Shown piece after piece: positions 1-8,494 of a stretch of 64,000 bases of DNA. The DNA is from Desulfovibrio gilichinskyi (GTDB taxonomy: Bacteria; Desulfobacterota; Desulfovibrionia; Desulfovibrionales; Desulfovibrionaceae), in the NCBI RefSeq assembly GCF_900177375.1, contig NZ_FWZU01000003.1:310001-374000 (forward strand), given 5' to 3'. The translations under genes were made by a program, and so were the position numbers. A model generated the notes under the pieces. The model ran no database searches. It was not told the origin of the DNA and saw only the letters and a program-made list of their open reading frames with translations. How positions within the stretch are numbered: position 1 is the stretch's first letter; every line of letters starts with the position of its first letter.

Positions 1-438
1 GCTTACAGCGGGCTTAACGGTCTGACTTTATCTGTACTTTTGATGGCTTACACAGCTTCTTCCATCTTCCAGACTTTCCTTGTCACCGCAGGGATGTTTG
101 CTGCTTTGAGTCTTTACGGTCTGACTACTAAAAAAGATCTTACCGGAATGGGCTCTTTCATGTTCATGGGACTTATCGGTATTATTATCGCTTCTGTCGT
201 GAACATGTTCATGCACAGTTCCGCAATGGAATTTGTAATTTCAGTTATCGGTGTAATCGTTTTTGCAGGATTGACTGCTCACGATTCTCAGAAACTCAAA
301 GATATGGGTGAAATGGTGCCATCAGGTGATGAAACTGCGCTTAGACGCGGAACAATCATGGGTGCGCTGACTCTCTATCTTGATTTTATCAACTTGTTCC
401 TTTTCCTTTTGAGATTCATGGGAGCTGCCCGCGATTAA
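1..438 (+). CDS. Bax inhibitor-1/YccA family membrane protein, C-terminal part
   Basis: The reading frame is open from base 1, so the gene is cut by the window edge; the ATG at 40 is internal. About 145 residues remain and contain four or more hydrophobic helices separated by short loops. The end carries the family-typical pattern 'DSQKL' followed by a short soluble stretch, an acidic-to-basic turn and a last helix with 'LYLDFINLFLFLLR', which is characteristic of Bax inhibitor-1/YccA (UPF0005) proteins. In E. coli YccA is an inner-membrane protein that modulates the FtsH protease; whether that role holds here is inference. A strong hairpin terminator follows at 493-527, so it is transcriptionally separate from lpxK. 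Confidence 0.9.
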   Translation, partial: AYSGLNGLTLSVLLMAYTASSIFQTFLVTAGMFAALSLYGLTTKKDLTGMGSFMFMGLIGIIIASVVNMFMHSSAMEFVISVIGVIVFAGLTAHDSQKLKDMGEMVPSGDETALRRGTIMGALTLYLDFINLFLFLLRFMGAARD

Positions 439-492
439 TCGTGAATCCTTTATGAATGTAGCTGTTTACAGCTTGCTTGGATCAATAATATT

Positions 493-527
493 ATCAAGGG
501 GAGCCGTCAGGTTCCCCTTGATTTTTC
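493..527 (+). terminator. Rho-independent terminator after the YccA-family gene
   Basis: ATCAAGGGGA (493-502) pairs with TCCCCTTGAT (513-522) around a 10-base loop and is followed by TTTTT. It sits 55 bases after the stop codon and directly before the lpxK ribosome-binding site. Confidence 0.8.
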
Positions 528-540
528 AGGTGATGAAATA

Positions 541-1647
541 ATGGCTCTGTTACGCACCGCGCAAAATATTTTAAGTCCTGTTCTTACCCCTGCCGGTTAT
601 GTCTACAGCTCGGTGATGGCTTGTCGCGCTAAGCTTTACAATAGGAATTCTTTCACCCGTTTTGAACCTGTATGTCCCTGCATCTCTGTGGGTAATATAG
701 GGTCCGGTGGAAGCGGTAAGACTCCTTTGTCCGGTTGGCTCTTAGCCTGGGCCGAGAGACAGGGGATGCAGTCTGTTCTTCTAAGTCGCGGTTACGGTGT
801 TCACCCTCCAAAGCTTCCTTATCTGGTTACTGCTGCAAGTCCTGTAGAAGAATCCGGAGATGAACCTTTGATGCTCGCAACTGAAAATCCGTATGCACGG
901 ATCGTTGTTGATCCAGTGCGGAAGCGTTCAGGTAATTGGGCTACTAAGCAGTTTAAACCGGATTTAATAGTGCTTGATGACGGATTTCAGCACATGGCTG
1001 TACGGCGTGATCTGGACTTTGTTTTAATGACTCCTGATGATTTTACCGATGGCTGGAATAAGGTCATTCCGCGCGGAACATGGCGCGAAGGTAAAAACGG
1101 ACTTAAACGGGCAGATGTCTTTTTTGTTAAAAGTCCGGCGGATGATTTTAATTCCATGAAAGATGTTATAGAAGATAGACTCGGCAAATATAAAAAACCT
1201 GTTTTCCAATTCAATTTGAAAGCTGAGGGACTTAAATTTTTGAGGGGAGGAGAATCTCTTCCTTTCGGTGACGAAAAATATATGTTGGTTTCAGGTATAG
1301 GAAAGCCGGAACAGTTTTACCGCGACAGTCTCAAATTTATCGGGCAAGAACCATGTGAGCATATGATCTTTAAAGATCATCATCCCTATAACGTGCAAGA
1401 TGTCCGGTTGATCAGGGCTAAGAGTGAAAAGACCGGCGCTGCTAAAATAATATGTACTCCCAAAGATGCAGTAAAACTTCGCAGGCTCGGTTGTGACGAT
1501 TTCTATACAATTGATCTGCGCGTAGAATTTAAAGAGTCCATCTTTTTTGATGAAACAGAGCCTTGCAATTTCGAGCTCTGGTGGAGTCTGGACAGGGTTG
1601 CTCCGGCCTATGAAAGTAGAAAGAAAGAAAATAAAAATTCCAAATAA
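541..1647 (+). CDS. lpxK: tetraacyldisaccharide 4'-kinase LpxK
   Basis: LpxK phosphorylates the 4' position of the lipid A disaccharide precursor at the cytoplasmic face of the inner membrane. The 368-residue protein has a hydrophobic N-terminal segment with 'SPVLTPAGYVYSSVM', a P-loop 'GNIGSGGSGKTPL' at about residues 51-63, 'LLSRGYG' and 'DDGFQH' motifs, and 'DAVKL' near the C-terminus, all characteristic of LpxK. The ATG at 541 is preceded by AGGTGA at good spacing. Length is slightly above the usual 320-350 because of a polar C-terminal tail rich in lysine. It lies alone between a terminator and rnr, 96 bases upstream of rnr. It shows that the organism makes lipid A. Confidence 0.96.
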   Translation: MALLRTAQNILSPVLTPAGYVYSSVMACRAKLYNRNSFTRFEPVCPCISVGNIGSGGSGKTPLSGWLLAWAERQGMQSVLLSRGYGVHPPKLPYLVTAASPVEESGDEPLMLATENPYARIVVDPVRKRSGNWATKQFKPDLIVLDDGFQHMAVRRDLDFVLMTPDDFTDGWNKVIPRGTWREGKNGLKRADVFFVKSPADDFNSMKDVIEDRLGKYKKPVFQFNLKAEGLKFLRGGESLPFGDEKYMLVSGIGKPEQFYRDSLKFIGQEPCEHMIFKDHHPYNVQDVRLIRAKSEKTGAAKIICTPKDAVKLRRLGCDDFYTIDLRVEFKESIFFDETEPCNFELWWSLDRVAPAYESRKKENKNSK

Positions 1648-1743
1648 TAATTTATTAATTAACTTAACAAATCAATCTCAAAACAGCAGCCGAATGAGCT
1701 GCACAATTAAATCATAACAATTTAGAATCAGGATAAATTTATC

Positions 1744-4011
1744 ATGGGTAAAAAGAAACATTCCAAAAATCCCGGCGTAATTAAGGCGTATGAAGTACTA
1801 AAAATTTTGCGCTCCAGTGCCACGCCTCTTTCAGGCGGCGAAATTCAGAAAAGACTTGGCTTAACCAAACGCCATCGCAAGTTTGTAAAAGAATTACTGG
1901 TTGAACTGGTAAGTGAAGGAAAAATAGTTAAGGCCGGAAGCGCGTACGGCCTTCTCGAAAAGCTGAATATGATTACCGGTAAGCTTCAAGTTCAGAGATC
2001 AGGTGCGGCGTTTGTTCTGCCTGACGATAAAGGGCGTAAAGATATTTTCATTCGTCCACGGTCAATGAATGAAGCATGGCACGGCGACAGGGTTTCCGTT
2101 GCACTTTTGGGTAACAGCAGTAACGGCAAAAATCCTGAAGGGCGCATTCTCAGTGTGCTTGAAAGAGGAAAGCAGGTCTTTCCTGTGAGAGTTATCCGGC
2201 CTACAGGTGCAACTGCTTTGCTTTGTACTCCCACAGAACCGAAACTGGATTTCGGAATTGTCGTTGAACCTAGTGAGGCCGTACAAATTCCTTCTTCAGC
2301 TGGTGGAAAGTTAAAAAAATCAGACTTTAAAAAAGCTAATGTTGACTCCTCCGTATCTGGATCAACTGAAGTTGCTTTTGATTATTCAAAGGTTTCCAGC
2401 GGGGATATATTATTAGTTGCTCCCGGTGATCGAATTAATCCTAACTTGTGGAAAGGTAAAATTCTTAAGTATCTTGGACGGGAAGATGACGTCCTTGTGC
2501 AGGAAGCTATAGTTAAGGCTAATAACGGAGTTCCTACGGAATTCCCTGAAAATGCGCTTGAGGAAGCGGCCGCTTTACCTGACCGTCCAAGCGAAGATGA
2601 TTTCAAATCTCGCGAAGATATGCGCGAAATTCAGTTTGTTACCATCGATGGTGAGACTGCAAAAGATTTTGATGATGCAATCCATGTTGAAACAACTCCG
2701 AAAGGATACAGATTAAGAGTCGCCATTGCGGACGTAAGTCATTATGTTGCAATGAATTCTCCTATGGATCGTGAAGCCGGAAAACGTGGGAATTCATATT
2801 ATTTCCCCAAATCTGTTGAACCGATGTTCCCCGAAGCTCTCAGTAACGGGCTTTGCAGTCTTAATCCTGACGTTGAACGGCTTGCTATGAACGCAACCAT
2901 TGAGTTTAATAAATCCGGTGAGCCTTTATCATCTAAGTTTGCTCCGGTGGTCATCCGCAGCCATGCCCGCTTGACCTATAATCAGGTTTACAAAGCAATT
3001 ATTCAGGGTGATGCAGAAGAGCGTGCAAAGATTAAGGACGTTGTTCCTATGCTTGAAATTGCGGAAAAACTGGCCCGTCAAATCAATGCTCGGAGAGAAG
3101 ATCGGGGCAGTCTGAATTTTGATCTGCCGGAGCCGGAAATTATGTTCAATTTGCAGGGAGAAACTACAGATATCTGCCCTAGAATCCGCAATTTTGCACA
3201 TCAGATGATTGAAGAGTTTATGATAGCAGCCAACGAGGCTGTAGCTGAATTTTTGACTGCGCGTGAAATGCCTTGCCTCTACCGAGTGCATCCCGGTCCA
3301 GATTCGATGAAGCTCACTAATTTCTTTAAGGTACTTAAGAAAATGGGTATTGCCGGTGAAGTTCCTGATCCTGTCACCCCGCAATCATTGCAGCAGGTTC
3401 TTAACAGTGCTGAAGGAGCAGATCAGGAATTTCTTGTCAACAGGATGCTGATCAGGTCTATGAAACAGGCTAAGTATGAACCTGAAAATGAAGGTCATTT
3501 CGGACTGGCCTCAGAGTGTTACTGCCATTTTACTTCACCTATCAGACGCTACGCCGACCTTACTGTCCATAGAGCTCTAAAGGTTGCGCTCGGTGATGAA
3601 CATCAGGCCATGCATGCAGAAAAGCAGCTTGTCGGACTCGGTGGTCATCTAAGCGGTCGCGAGCGTGTTGCAATGGAAGCTGAACGTGAAATACTCAAAC
3701 GGCTGACTATTATATTCCTTAAAGATAAAGTAGGTGAGCAGTTTACCGGAATTATTTCCTCAATGGCGGAATTTGGATTCTGGGTAGAATTTCAGGAAGT
3801 TATGGCTGAAGGTATGATCAGGTTGGCTAACTTGACTGATGATTATTATACTTTCTGGGCTGATCGTCAGATGATTGTCGGTGAACGTACCGGTAAAGCC
3901 TTTAGGCTGGGACAGAAGATTGTGGTTAAACTTGACTCGGTAAGCCTTGATATGCTTGAAGCCAACTTGTCTGTAGTTGATGGCGGGGAAGATTTTAAGA
4001 AATATGTTTAG
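1744..4011 (+). CDS. rnr: ribonuclease R (RNase II/R family 3'-5' exoribonuclease)
   Basis: This 755-residue protein degrades structured RNA processively from the 3' end. In order it has a lysine-rich start, an N-terminal winged helix (about residues 10-75), cold-shock-type OB domains with 'DIFIRPRSMNEAWHGDRV', the RNB catalytic domain containing 'TIDGETAKDFDDAIHVE' (about residues 302-318, with the metal-binding aspartates), 'YRVHPGPD', 'HFTSPIRRYADL', and a C-terminal S1 domain (about residues 660-745). This is the full RNase R layout. An AGGA sequence precedes the ATG. Its stop overlaps by 4 bases the stop of the convergent small gene at 4008-4307. Confidence 0.96.
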   Translation: MGKKKHSKNPGVIKAYEVLKILRSSATPLSGGEIQKRLGLTKRHRKFVKELLVELVSEGKIVKAGSAYGLLEKLNMITGKLQVQRSGAAFVLPDDKGRKDIFIRPRSMNEAWHGDRVSVALLGNSSNGKNPEGRILSVLERGKQVFPVRVIRPTGATALLCTPTEPKLDFGIVVEPSEAVQIPSSAGGKLKKSDFKKANVDSSVSGSTEVAFDYSKVSSGDILLVAPGDRINPNLWKGKILKYLGREDDVLVQEAIVKANNGVPTEFPENALEEAAALPDRPSEDDFKSREDMREIQFVTIDGETAKDFDDAIHVETTPKGYRLRVAIADVSHYVAMNSPMDREAGKRGNSYYFPKSVEPMFPEALSNGLCSLNPDVERLAMNATIEFNKSGEPLSSKFAPVVIRSHARLTYNQVYKAIIQGDAEERAKIKDVVPMLEIAEKLARQINARREDRGSLNFDLPEPEIMFNLQGETTDICPRIRNFAHQMIEEFMIAANEAVAEFLTAREMPCLYRVHPGPDSMKLTNFFKVLKKMGIAGEVPDPVTPQSLQQVLNSAEGADQEFLVNRMLIRSMKQAKYEPENEGHFGLASECYCHFTSPIRRYADLTVHRALKVALGDEHQAMHAEKQLVGLGGHLSGRERVAMEAEREILKRLTIIFLKDKVGEQFTGIISSMAEFGFWVEFQEVMAEGMIRLANLTDDYYTFWADRQMIVGERTGKAFRLGQKIVVKLDSVSLDMLEANLSVVDGGEDFKKYV

Positions 4012-4307
4012 CGAGCATTAGTTTTATCTAACCATCTGGCTATGCGGCAGAAAATTGATAGCGGGCAGACTTTTTCATCTATTTCGCAGCTGAATACATC
4101 TTCAGCTTCGGATATAATGTTTAAGCTTTCGTATACCTTAACAAGAGATTCTTGAGTATAATCGCCGAGTACGTCTTTGATCATGCTCACTAATTCCGGC
4201 GGAGCATCTTCGGATAGAGTCAGGGCAATTCCTGAATCTCCGAAGTCAAAGTCGAAACAGCTTGCGTATTCTGCTGCAAGCTCTTGCAAGTCATTCTCAT
4301 CTGTCAT
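4008..4307 (-). CDS. small acidic protein of unknown function
   Basis: The product is 99 residues, strongly acidic in the first two thirds, with no signal peptide or membrane segment. It contains three cysteines in the C-terminal half ('SCEIDEKVCPLSIFC') but no recognisable metal-binding spacing. I do not recognise a family. The gene is convergent with rnr (4-base overlap of the ends) and divergent from the S24 repressor gene at 4470. The clean frame, its placement between two well-supported genes and the plausible composition argue that it is real. Confidence 0.7.
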   Translation of the reverse strand: MTDENDLQELAAEYASCFDFDFGDSGIALTLSEDAPPELVSMIKDVLGDYTQESLVKVYESLNIISEAEDVFSCEIDEKVCPLSIFCRIARWLDKTNAR

Positions 4308-4420
4308 GAAATAAGCTCCAAATAAGTGTCTTTTTAATAGAAAAATACTTTACTACAAGCCAAGATATTTGAAAAGAGCTCTATTGTTATAAAATGGTTG
4401 CGATATTGCCTCGCCTAAGT

Positions 4421-4448
4421 TAACTATAAGTGAACTTGTATGTTAAAC
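4421..4448. promoter_or_regulatory. possible repressor operator upstream of the S24 gene
   Basis: TATAAGT GA ACTTGTA (about 4425-4440) is an imperfect palindrome flanked by GTTAAC and GTTAAACT, in the divergent space between 4307 and 4470. S24-type repressors commonly autoregulate through such sites. This is pattern matching only. Confidence 0.25.
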
Positions 4449-4469
4449 TTTGATTGATTTGAGGGCGTA

Positions 4470-5126
4470 ATGCAAACGAAAGATTTTGATTCCTTTTTTA
4501 AAAGGCTATGCGAGCAGACAGATATTTCAACTCAGGCCCAGTTAGCTCGTGAACTTGGTGTCGGGCGTGCGGCTATTTCATTAGTTAAAAAGAAAGGGGC
4601 TGTTCCTCCGCGTTGGATTCTGGATTTATCAGTTCGCTACGACATCGATTCAACATGGCTTGAGTCCGGTCTCGGACTGCCTCATCCAGAAGAAAGCGCA
4701 GAAGCTTTTGCTGATGATTTTACACGAATTCCCAAAGTTGCGGCTAGGCTGTCAGCTGGCGGTGGGTCGTTTGAAACTGGTGGAACTATAGAAAGTTATT
4801 ACGCTTTTCAAAAAAGCTGGATAAGTTCTAAAGGGAATCCGGCAAATATGGTTTTGATGGAAGTCTACGGGAACAGCATGGAACCTGAGCTTAAAGCAGG
4901 GGATATCGTACTGGTTGATCAGTCCAAAGACAGTATTCTGGCCGGCGGGATTTACGCAATCGGCGTTGAAGATACCGTCATGGTCAAGCGTGTTGAAAAA
5001 CGTCCCGGACAAGTGGTTCTTCACAGTGACAACACAGATTATTCGCCAATTTTTCTTGGCGGAGATGAGCTTGCCAACGTGAGAGTTCTTGGTCAGGTCG
5101 TATGGGTTTCCCGTGAGTATCATTAG
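4470..5126 (+). CDS. XRE-like/S24 (LexA-like) transcriptional repressor
   Basis: The 218-residue protein has an N-terminal helix-turn-helix of the phage CI/XRE type (about residues 10-65, 'TQAQLARELGVGRAAISLVKK') and a C-terminal S24 peptidase-like domain (about residues 115-215). The latter contains 'VYGNSMEPELKAGDIVLVD' with the conserved Ser-Met and 'DTVMVKRVEKRPGQVVLHSDN' with a lysine at the usual position, so an autocleavable or peptide-responsive repressor fold is likely. GAGGG sits 5-6 bases before the ATG. No phage genes adjoin it, so it is probably a stand-alone chromosomal regulator rather than a prophage remnant. Its targets cannot be read from the sequence. Confidence 0.88.
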   Translation: MQTKDFDSFFKRLCEQTDISTQAQLARELGVGRAAISLVKKKGAVPPRWILDLSVRYDIDSTWLESGLGLPHPEESAEAFADDFTRIPKVAARLSAGGGSFETGGTIESYYAFQKSWISSKGNPANMVLMEVYGNSMEPELKAGDIVLVDQSKDSILAGGIYAIGVEDTVMVKRVEKRPGQVVLHSDNTDYSPIFLGGDELANVRVLGQVVWVSREYH

Positions 5127-5153
5127 ATAAACATAATTTTTGGATATTTGTTT

Positions 5154-5198
5154 AGGCGAGATTGCACAACATTAGAGTTGTAATCTCGCCTTTTTTTT
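5154..5198 (+). terminator. Rho-independent terminator after the S24 repressor gene
   Basis: AGGCGAGATT (5154-5163) pairs with AATCTCGCCT (5182-5191), extended internally by ACAAC/GTTGT, and is followed by eight T residues. Confidence 0.92.
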
Positions 5199-5355
5199 AG
5201 GTATTTTTTAAGAGTAGTTTATTTTTTTAACCATAATGTTTATTTTTAATTGACATAGGTGTTGTGTTATGATTGATTTAAGTTGTCACATGTCAAGAGG
5301 TTTGGCGGGAAGGTGATTCCTTCCATTTAAAAAGATCAAGGTCAGGAGAACTGTC

Positions 5356-5523
5356 ATGCAGGAAAGATATTGCAAGTGCGGAAATCAGGTTATCGTCCAG
5401 TATTCCAATAAAAGATCGGATGATTGGTTTACGCGGTTCTGGATAATGGGAGCGACTTTCGGCAAGACCGTAAGAGTTTGCCCGCACTGTGGCAGTCCCC
5501 TGAATATTGACAGCTTAAAATAA
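5356..5523 (+). CDS. small zinc-ribbon protein
   Basis: A 55-residue open frame starts at ATG 5356 with AGGAGA eight bases upstream. It encodes paired cysteine motifs: 'CKCG' near residues 6-9 and 'CPHCG' near residues 42-46, about 34 residues apart, which is the geometry of a small zinc ribbon. The middle part is aromatic and basic (DDWFTRFW). No family is recognised. The combination of a good ribosome-binding site, a metal-binding pattern and isolation between a terminator and an untranslated stretch makes it likely to be a real short gene. Confidence 0.65.
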   Translation: MQERYCKCGNQVIVQYSNKRSDDWFTRFWIMGATFGKTVRVCPHCGSPLNIDSLK

Positions 5524-5912
5524 TATTTTCTTTATAAAATCAGAATCTGTTGAATTGTAAAATTCAGATATGATTTTATCAGTCTTCAACTGATTAGGTT
5601 TTAGGACAGTTTCATTAACATTAATGTTGATGGGCAGTTAAGGTCTAATCTTAAAAGTAAATAATTTTTAAAAATTTCGGTAAATGTCTCCCCTGTCGTT
5701 TGCCGGGAAAGTGACTTCTCATTACACACTTCTTTACACATCTGTTTTACTGTCTTTCTGATTAATATGCCGTCGTATTGGCGGCATATTAATTGGCCCG
5801 CAGGCTGATGATGTTTCGCGCTTTGATATCAGTCATAAAAAATCAATCCCTTTCCTTTTCAATTTACCGAATGTATAAGCAGATCGCTGGCAATTATCAG
5901 CGTGGAGGAAGT
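5524..5912. other. intergenic stretch with a perfect inverted repeat
   Basis: These 389 bases are AT-rich and hold no convincing gene. The notable element is a perfect 12-base inverted repeat, ATTAATATGCCG (5761-5772) and CGGCATATTAAT (5782-5793), with a 9-base loop and no T-run on the plus strand. An in-frame extension of the downstream gene back to 5793 overlaps it but lacks a ribosome-binding site. Confidence 0.5.
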
Positions 5913-6623
5913 ATGGGCGAGTGGATAGTTGATTTTAAGGGTCGTAATCATTCAACTGCAATTAATCTTAATTTTTTGTGGAAAGAGCAGAATGTTTTTA
6001 TAATGGATAACCATCGGGCTGCGCTTTGGTGTTGGATTCCAAGTTTAAAGCAAAACTCTGATGTAGGATTATTTCACGTTGATAGGCACTATGACGCTTT
6101 ATTCTCTGATAAAGACTACTCTCATTTCCCTCATAAGGAGTTCAGTTCGCTATCCATCGAAGAATATCTTTCTTGCGGATATGATAATGACTATTTTTCG
6201 GTAACTCCGCTATTCAGGTGGGATAATTACCTTGGATTGTTTATTGAAAAGTATCGTAAACAAGTTAAAGAATGGGCTTTTGCAACACATGGCAAAGGTT
6301 CAGCACCAAAAGATATCCGTTACGCAGCATATGAACCATGGGAGTTTCCTGCTGCTCTTGTTGAATTAAAAGGAAAATGGATTTTTAATCTTGATCTTGA
6401 TTATTTCTTCAGCAGAATGAGCAGCGGGCAGATGGAAAAACTGTTTACCGACATGTATATTATTAATTTTGTAAAGGGGATACGTACCTGCCTTGATTCA
6501 GGTGTAATTGTTTCACTGACGGTGAGCCTAAGCCCTGAATGCACAGGCGGATGGCAAGGAGCCGAGTCCGTTCTCCAGTTGGTAACTGAGGGACTCGGAA
6601 TTGATTTTAATTTGCCTGCTTAG
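5913..6623 (+). CDS. UPF0489 family protein (arginase-like fold)
   Basis: The start at ATG 5913 is chosen because GGAGG lies just upstream (5904-5908); an open frame continues back to 5793 without a ribosome-binding site. The 236-residue protein has 'FHVDRHYDA' (metal-binding His/Asp cluster), 'FNLDLDYFF' and 'LSPECTGGW', a pattern I associate with UPF0489. Some members of that family act as peptide arginases that convert arginine to ornithine in ribosomal peptides; no precursor peptide or other RiPP enzyme is visible nearby, so substrate is unknown. The gene ends convergently with, and overlaps by 4 bases, the small gene at 6620-6958. Confidence 0.75.
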   Translation: MGEWIVDFKGRNHSTAINLNFLWKEQNVFIMDNHRAALWCWIPSLKQNSDVGLFHVDRHYDALFSDKDYSHFPHKEFSSLSIEEYLSCGYDNDYFSVTPLFRWDNYLGLFIEKYRKQVKEWAFATHGKGSAPKDIRYAAYEPWEFPAALVELKGKWIFNLDLDYFFSRMSSGQMEKLFTDMYIINFVKGIRTCLDSGVIVSLTVSLSPECTGGWQGAESVLQLVTEGLGIDFNLPA

Positions 6624-6958
6624 TCTTTATTCCAAACTTTAAACTTATGGTTAGCGAAAAATTCATTGTAAAGTTTTTCAGCTTTTTCTTTGAATTTTTT
6701 ATCATGCATAACCAAAACACTTAGAGCTTCATATTTAAAGTAAGCGACAACGTCTTCCCAGTCTATTTCGTCTCCGCTTTCTTTGCGTCTGAATCCTTCA
6801 AGCCCCGGTTCGACTAATTTTTGTTTCATGGGGTCATCGACACCTGCGTCTTTGAAAAATTCGCAGATTTCCGCTTTTACATTTTCAGGCCAATTGGTCT
6901 CACCAAGTGGGATAAGGTCTTGAAATTTATTATCCTGTCCTTTTTTTAATATATACAT
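6620..6958 (-). CDS. hypothetical protein, 112 residues
   Basis: This is a soluble, charged protein without cysteine motifs, signal peptide or membrane segment. It is rich in lysine, glutamate and aromatic residues and probably alpha-helical ('DWEDVVAYFKYEAL', 'KEKAEKLYNEFF'). I do not recognise the family. It is convergent with the UPF0489 gene, sharing 4 bases at the stops. Confidence 0.65.
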   Translation of the reverse strand: MYILKKGQDNKFQDLIPLGETNWPENVKAEICEFFKDAGVDDPMKQKLVEPGLEGFRRKESGDEIDWEDVVAYFKYEALSVLVMHDKKFKEKAEKLYNEFFANHKFKVWNKD

Positions 6959-7071
6959 CAGTTAAGCTCCGATTTTGAAATAACGATTAGGCGTGTATTT
7001 CAGTATCTCCTAAAAAATAATAATTCACAAGAAGTTAGAGTCGGTTATAGTGTTTTTATAAATCTCGGTAA

Positions 7072-7635
7072 CTATTTAATTCGTTTAAATCTACCTATTA
7101 TATGTCCTGTGGCAGGCATTGTTTTTTCGTCATCAAATTCTGTTTTTAAGAATGTAAGAGCTGATAAATCCGGGCTGAATACTAATGTCCGTATCTGAGA
7201 ATTGCCACCGTCTTCTTCATAATTAATAATGTCTGTAATATAAATTGTATTATCTGATATGGTCACAGTTCTAAGTATTTTCATTCCATCCAGTACCCAC
7301 GCGTATTCCTTATAGAAGTCTTCGGCCGGTATGACGTAGTAGTTATAGTGGCTTTTGCTTATGTTTTTAATGTCAGTATCGATTGTCATCTCGGCTGTAG
7401 TCGTAACCATTTTTTTTGTATAGTGAACGGTAACAGTTCCTTGAAATACTCCTGCAAAACGTGAGTTGTTGATTTTTTTAGCAGTGTTAGCAGCAGGCTG
7501 CTCCGGTGCTGTATCAGACAGCCTAAAATTGAATTCAGGTCTTTTAAGATCATTAAGCGCAGAACTGTCTTTACCGGAAGTCGTTGAAACCGACAGTGCT
7601 ATTATTGTCAGTGTCAGAAGTATTATTTTTTGCAT
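7072..7635 (-). CDS. secreted protein of unknown function
   Basis: The 187-residue product begins with a short basic start and a hydrophobic segment (about residues 4-18) ending in a small-residue region, a typical signal peptide, so it is probably periplasmic or surface exposed. The remainder is beta-rich with many Thr/Ile/Tyr alternations and no cysteine. No known domain is recognised. It is divergently oriented to the lectin-like gene at 7719, about 84 bases away, so the two may share a regulatory region. Confidence 0.65.
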   Translation of the reverse strand: MQKIILLTLTIIALSVSTTSGKDSSALNDLKRPEFNFRLSDTAPEQPAANTAKKINNSRFAGVFQGTVTVHYTKKMVTTTAEMTIDTDIKNISKSHYNYYVIPAEDFYKEYAWVLDGMKILRTVTISDNTIYITDIINYEEDGGNSQIRTLVFSPDLSALTFLKTEFDDEKTMPATGHIIGRFKRIK

Positions 7636-7718
7636 GGGTAGAGACCTGCTCGTTTTGCTGGTATGATGTTTCCGATTAATATATATACATAAAAAATGGA
7701 TTTTGAAAGGAGCGTAGC

Positions 7719-8216
7719 ATGAATAACCTTGTCAGGAAAATGTTTCCTTTGGTGTTAATTTTATCTGCTTTTGTTTATGTGCAAGATTTATCAGCAGACA
7801 TGAAAATTACTTTGAAAGATGGAAAGGTTCTAACCGTTCCTGTTTCTCGTGAGAATGTCGAATCTATTGAATACAGTAAGCCTGTTGATCCTGATGAGGT
7901 AACTCTTTCCGGTAACAATAAAACGCAGGTCGTTTACCGTGAAGATTCTATCAGAATCGAGAGTGCAAAGTATGGAAATGTCAGCTTTGAACTTGGAAAT
8001 GAACTGGGATACAAGCAATATTTTTGTGATGCAAAAGAGGCATTAACCGAAATGTGCGAAGGTGCTGATGGATGTAAAATTATTGTAGGAAGTCAGATTT
8101 GCGGAGATCCATATCCGGGAAAAGGCAAATATTTATATGTGGAATATTCATGCGGAGACAAACTGAAAAGGGCTAAAAATACTCAGACTGAAATTATGAA
8201 ACTGAAGTGTCCTTAA
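7719..8216 (+). CDS. secreted protein with a SUEL/galactose-binding-lectin-like domain
   Basis: The 165-residue product has a signal peptide (about residues 1-27, ending 'LSADM'), then a short beta segment 'ITLKDGKVLTVPVS' common in secreted proteins. From about residue 72 it has a domain with six cysteines and the pattern 'IRIESAKYGN', 'CEGADGCKI', 'CGDPYPGKGKYLYVEYSC'. That strongly resembles the SUEL lectin (Gal_Lectin) domain, which binds L-rhamnose or D-galactose in sea-urchin and fish lectins and in latrophilin; the motif IxxAxYG ... GDPCPGxxKYLxVxYxC is its signature. The six cysteines could form three disulfides in the periplasm. GGAG precedes the ATG. Sugar binding here is inference. 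Confidence 0.72.
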   Translation: MNNLVRKMFPLVLILSAFVYVQDLSADMKITLKDGKVLTVPVSRENVESIEYSKPVDPDEVTLSGNNKTQVVYREDSIRIESAKYGNVSFELGNELGYKQYFCDAKEALTEMCEGADGCKIIVGSQICGDPYPGKGKYLYVEYSCGDKLKRAKNTQTEIMKLKCP

Positions 8217-8250
8217 AGGGGGAAAATCCCCTTCGTCGGGCTCGTTTTTT
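8216..8250 (+). terminator. weak possible terminator after the lectin-like gene
   Basis: AAGGGG (8216-8221) can pair with CCCCTT (8228-8233), but the T-run begins only about 11 bases further on, so this is a poor intrinsic terminator. Confidence 0.35.
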
Positions 8251-8296
8251 GCATTGAAATACGGATGAGAAAATTAATCCCTATTGGAGATTGTCG

Positions 8297-8467
8297 ATGC
8301 AGAAGATTCTGGCTTTGGTTTTAGTTATTATAAGCGGCGTTATGCTGTTTCAGTCTGGTATGGAAGTTTATTACTCCATGAATTCAAAAAAAATTGAAGA
8401 ACCGCAGGTCGTTAAACTTGATAGGATTGAAGGTCAATATTGCCCATTGTATTTCCCTAAGGAATAA
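8297..8467 (+). CDS. small membrane-anchored or secreted protein, 56 residues
   Basis: An open frame from ATG 8297 with GGAGA six bases upstream encodes 56 residues. The first 20 form a hydrophobic helix (uncleaved anchor or signal peptide), followed by a short polar tail with one cysteine. No homologue is recognised. The good ribosome-binding site and clear hydrophobic segment support it as real. Confidence 0.55.
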   Translation: MQKILALVLVIISGVMLFQSGMEVYYSMNSKKIEEPQVVKLDRIEGQYCPLYFPKE

Positions 8468-8494
8468 AAAAAATCGTAATTTATGTTGTGATTT

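Noticed and set aside
2929-3384. 151-codon minus-strand frame inside rnr
   Set aside because: Lies wholly antisense to the conserved RNB domain, with no ribosome-binding site and atypical composition; a shadow frame.
4470-5126. S24 repressor as a sign of a prophage
   Set aside because: No phage structural, replication or integrase genes flank it; neighbours are housekeeping genes.
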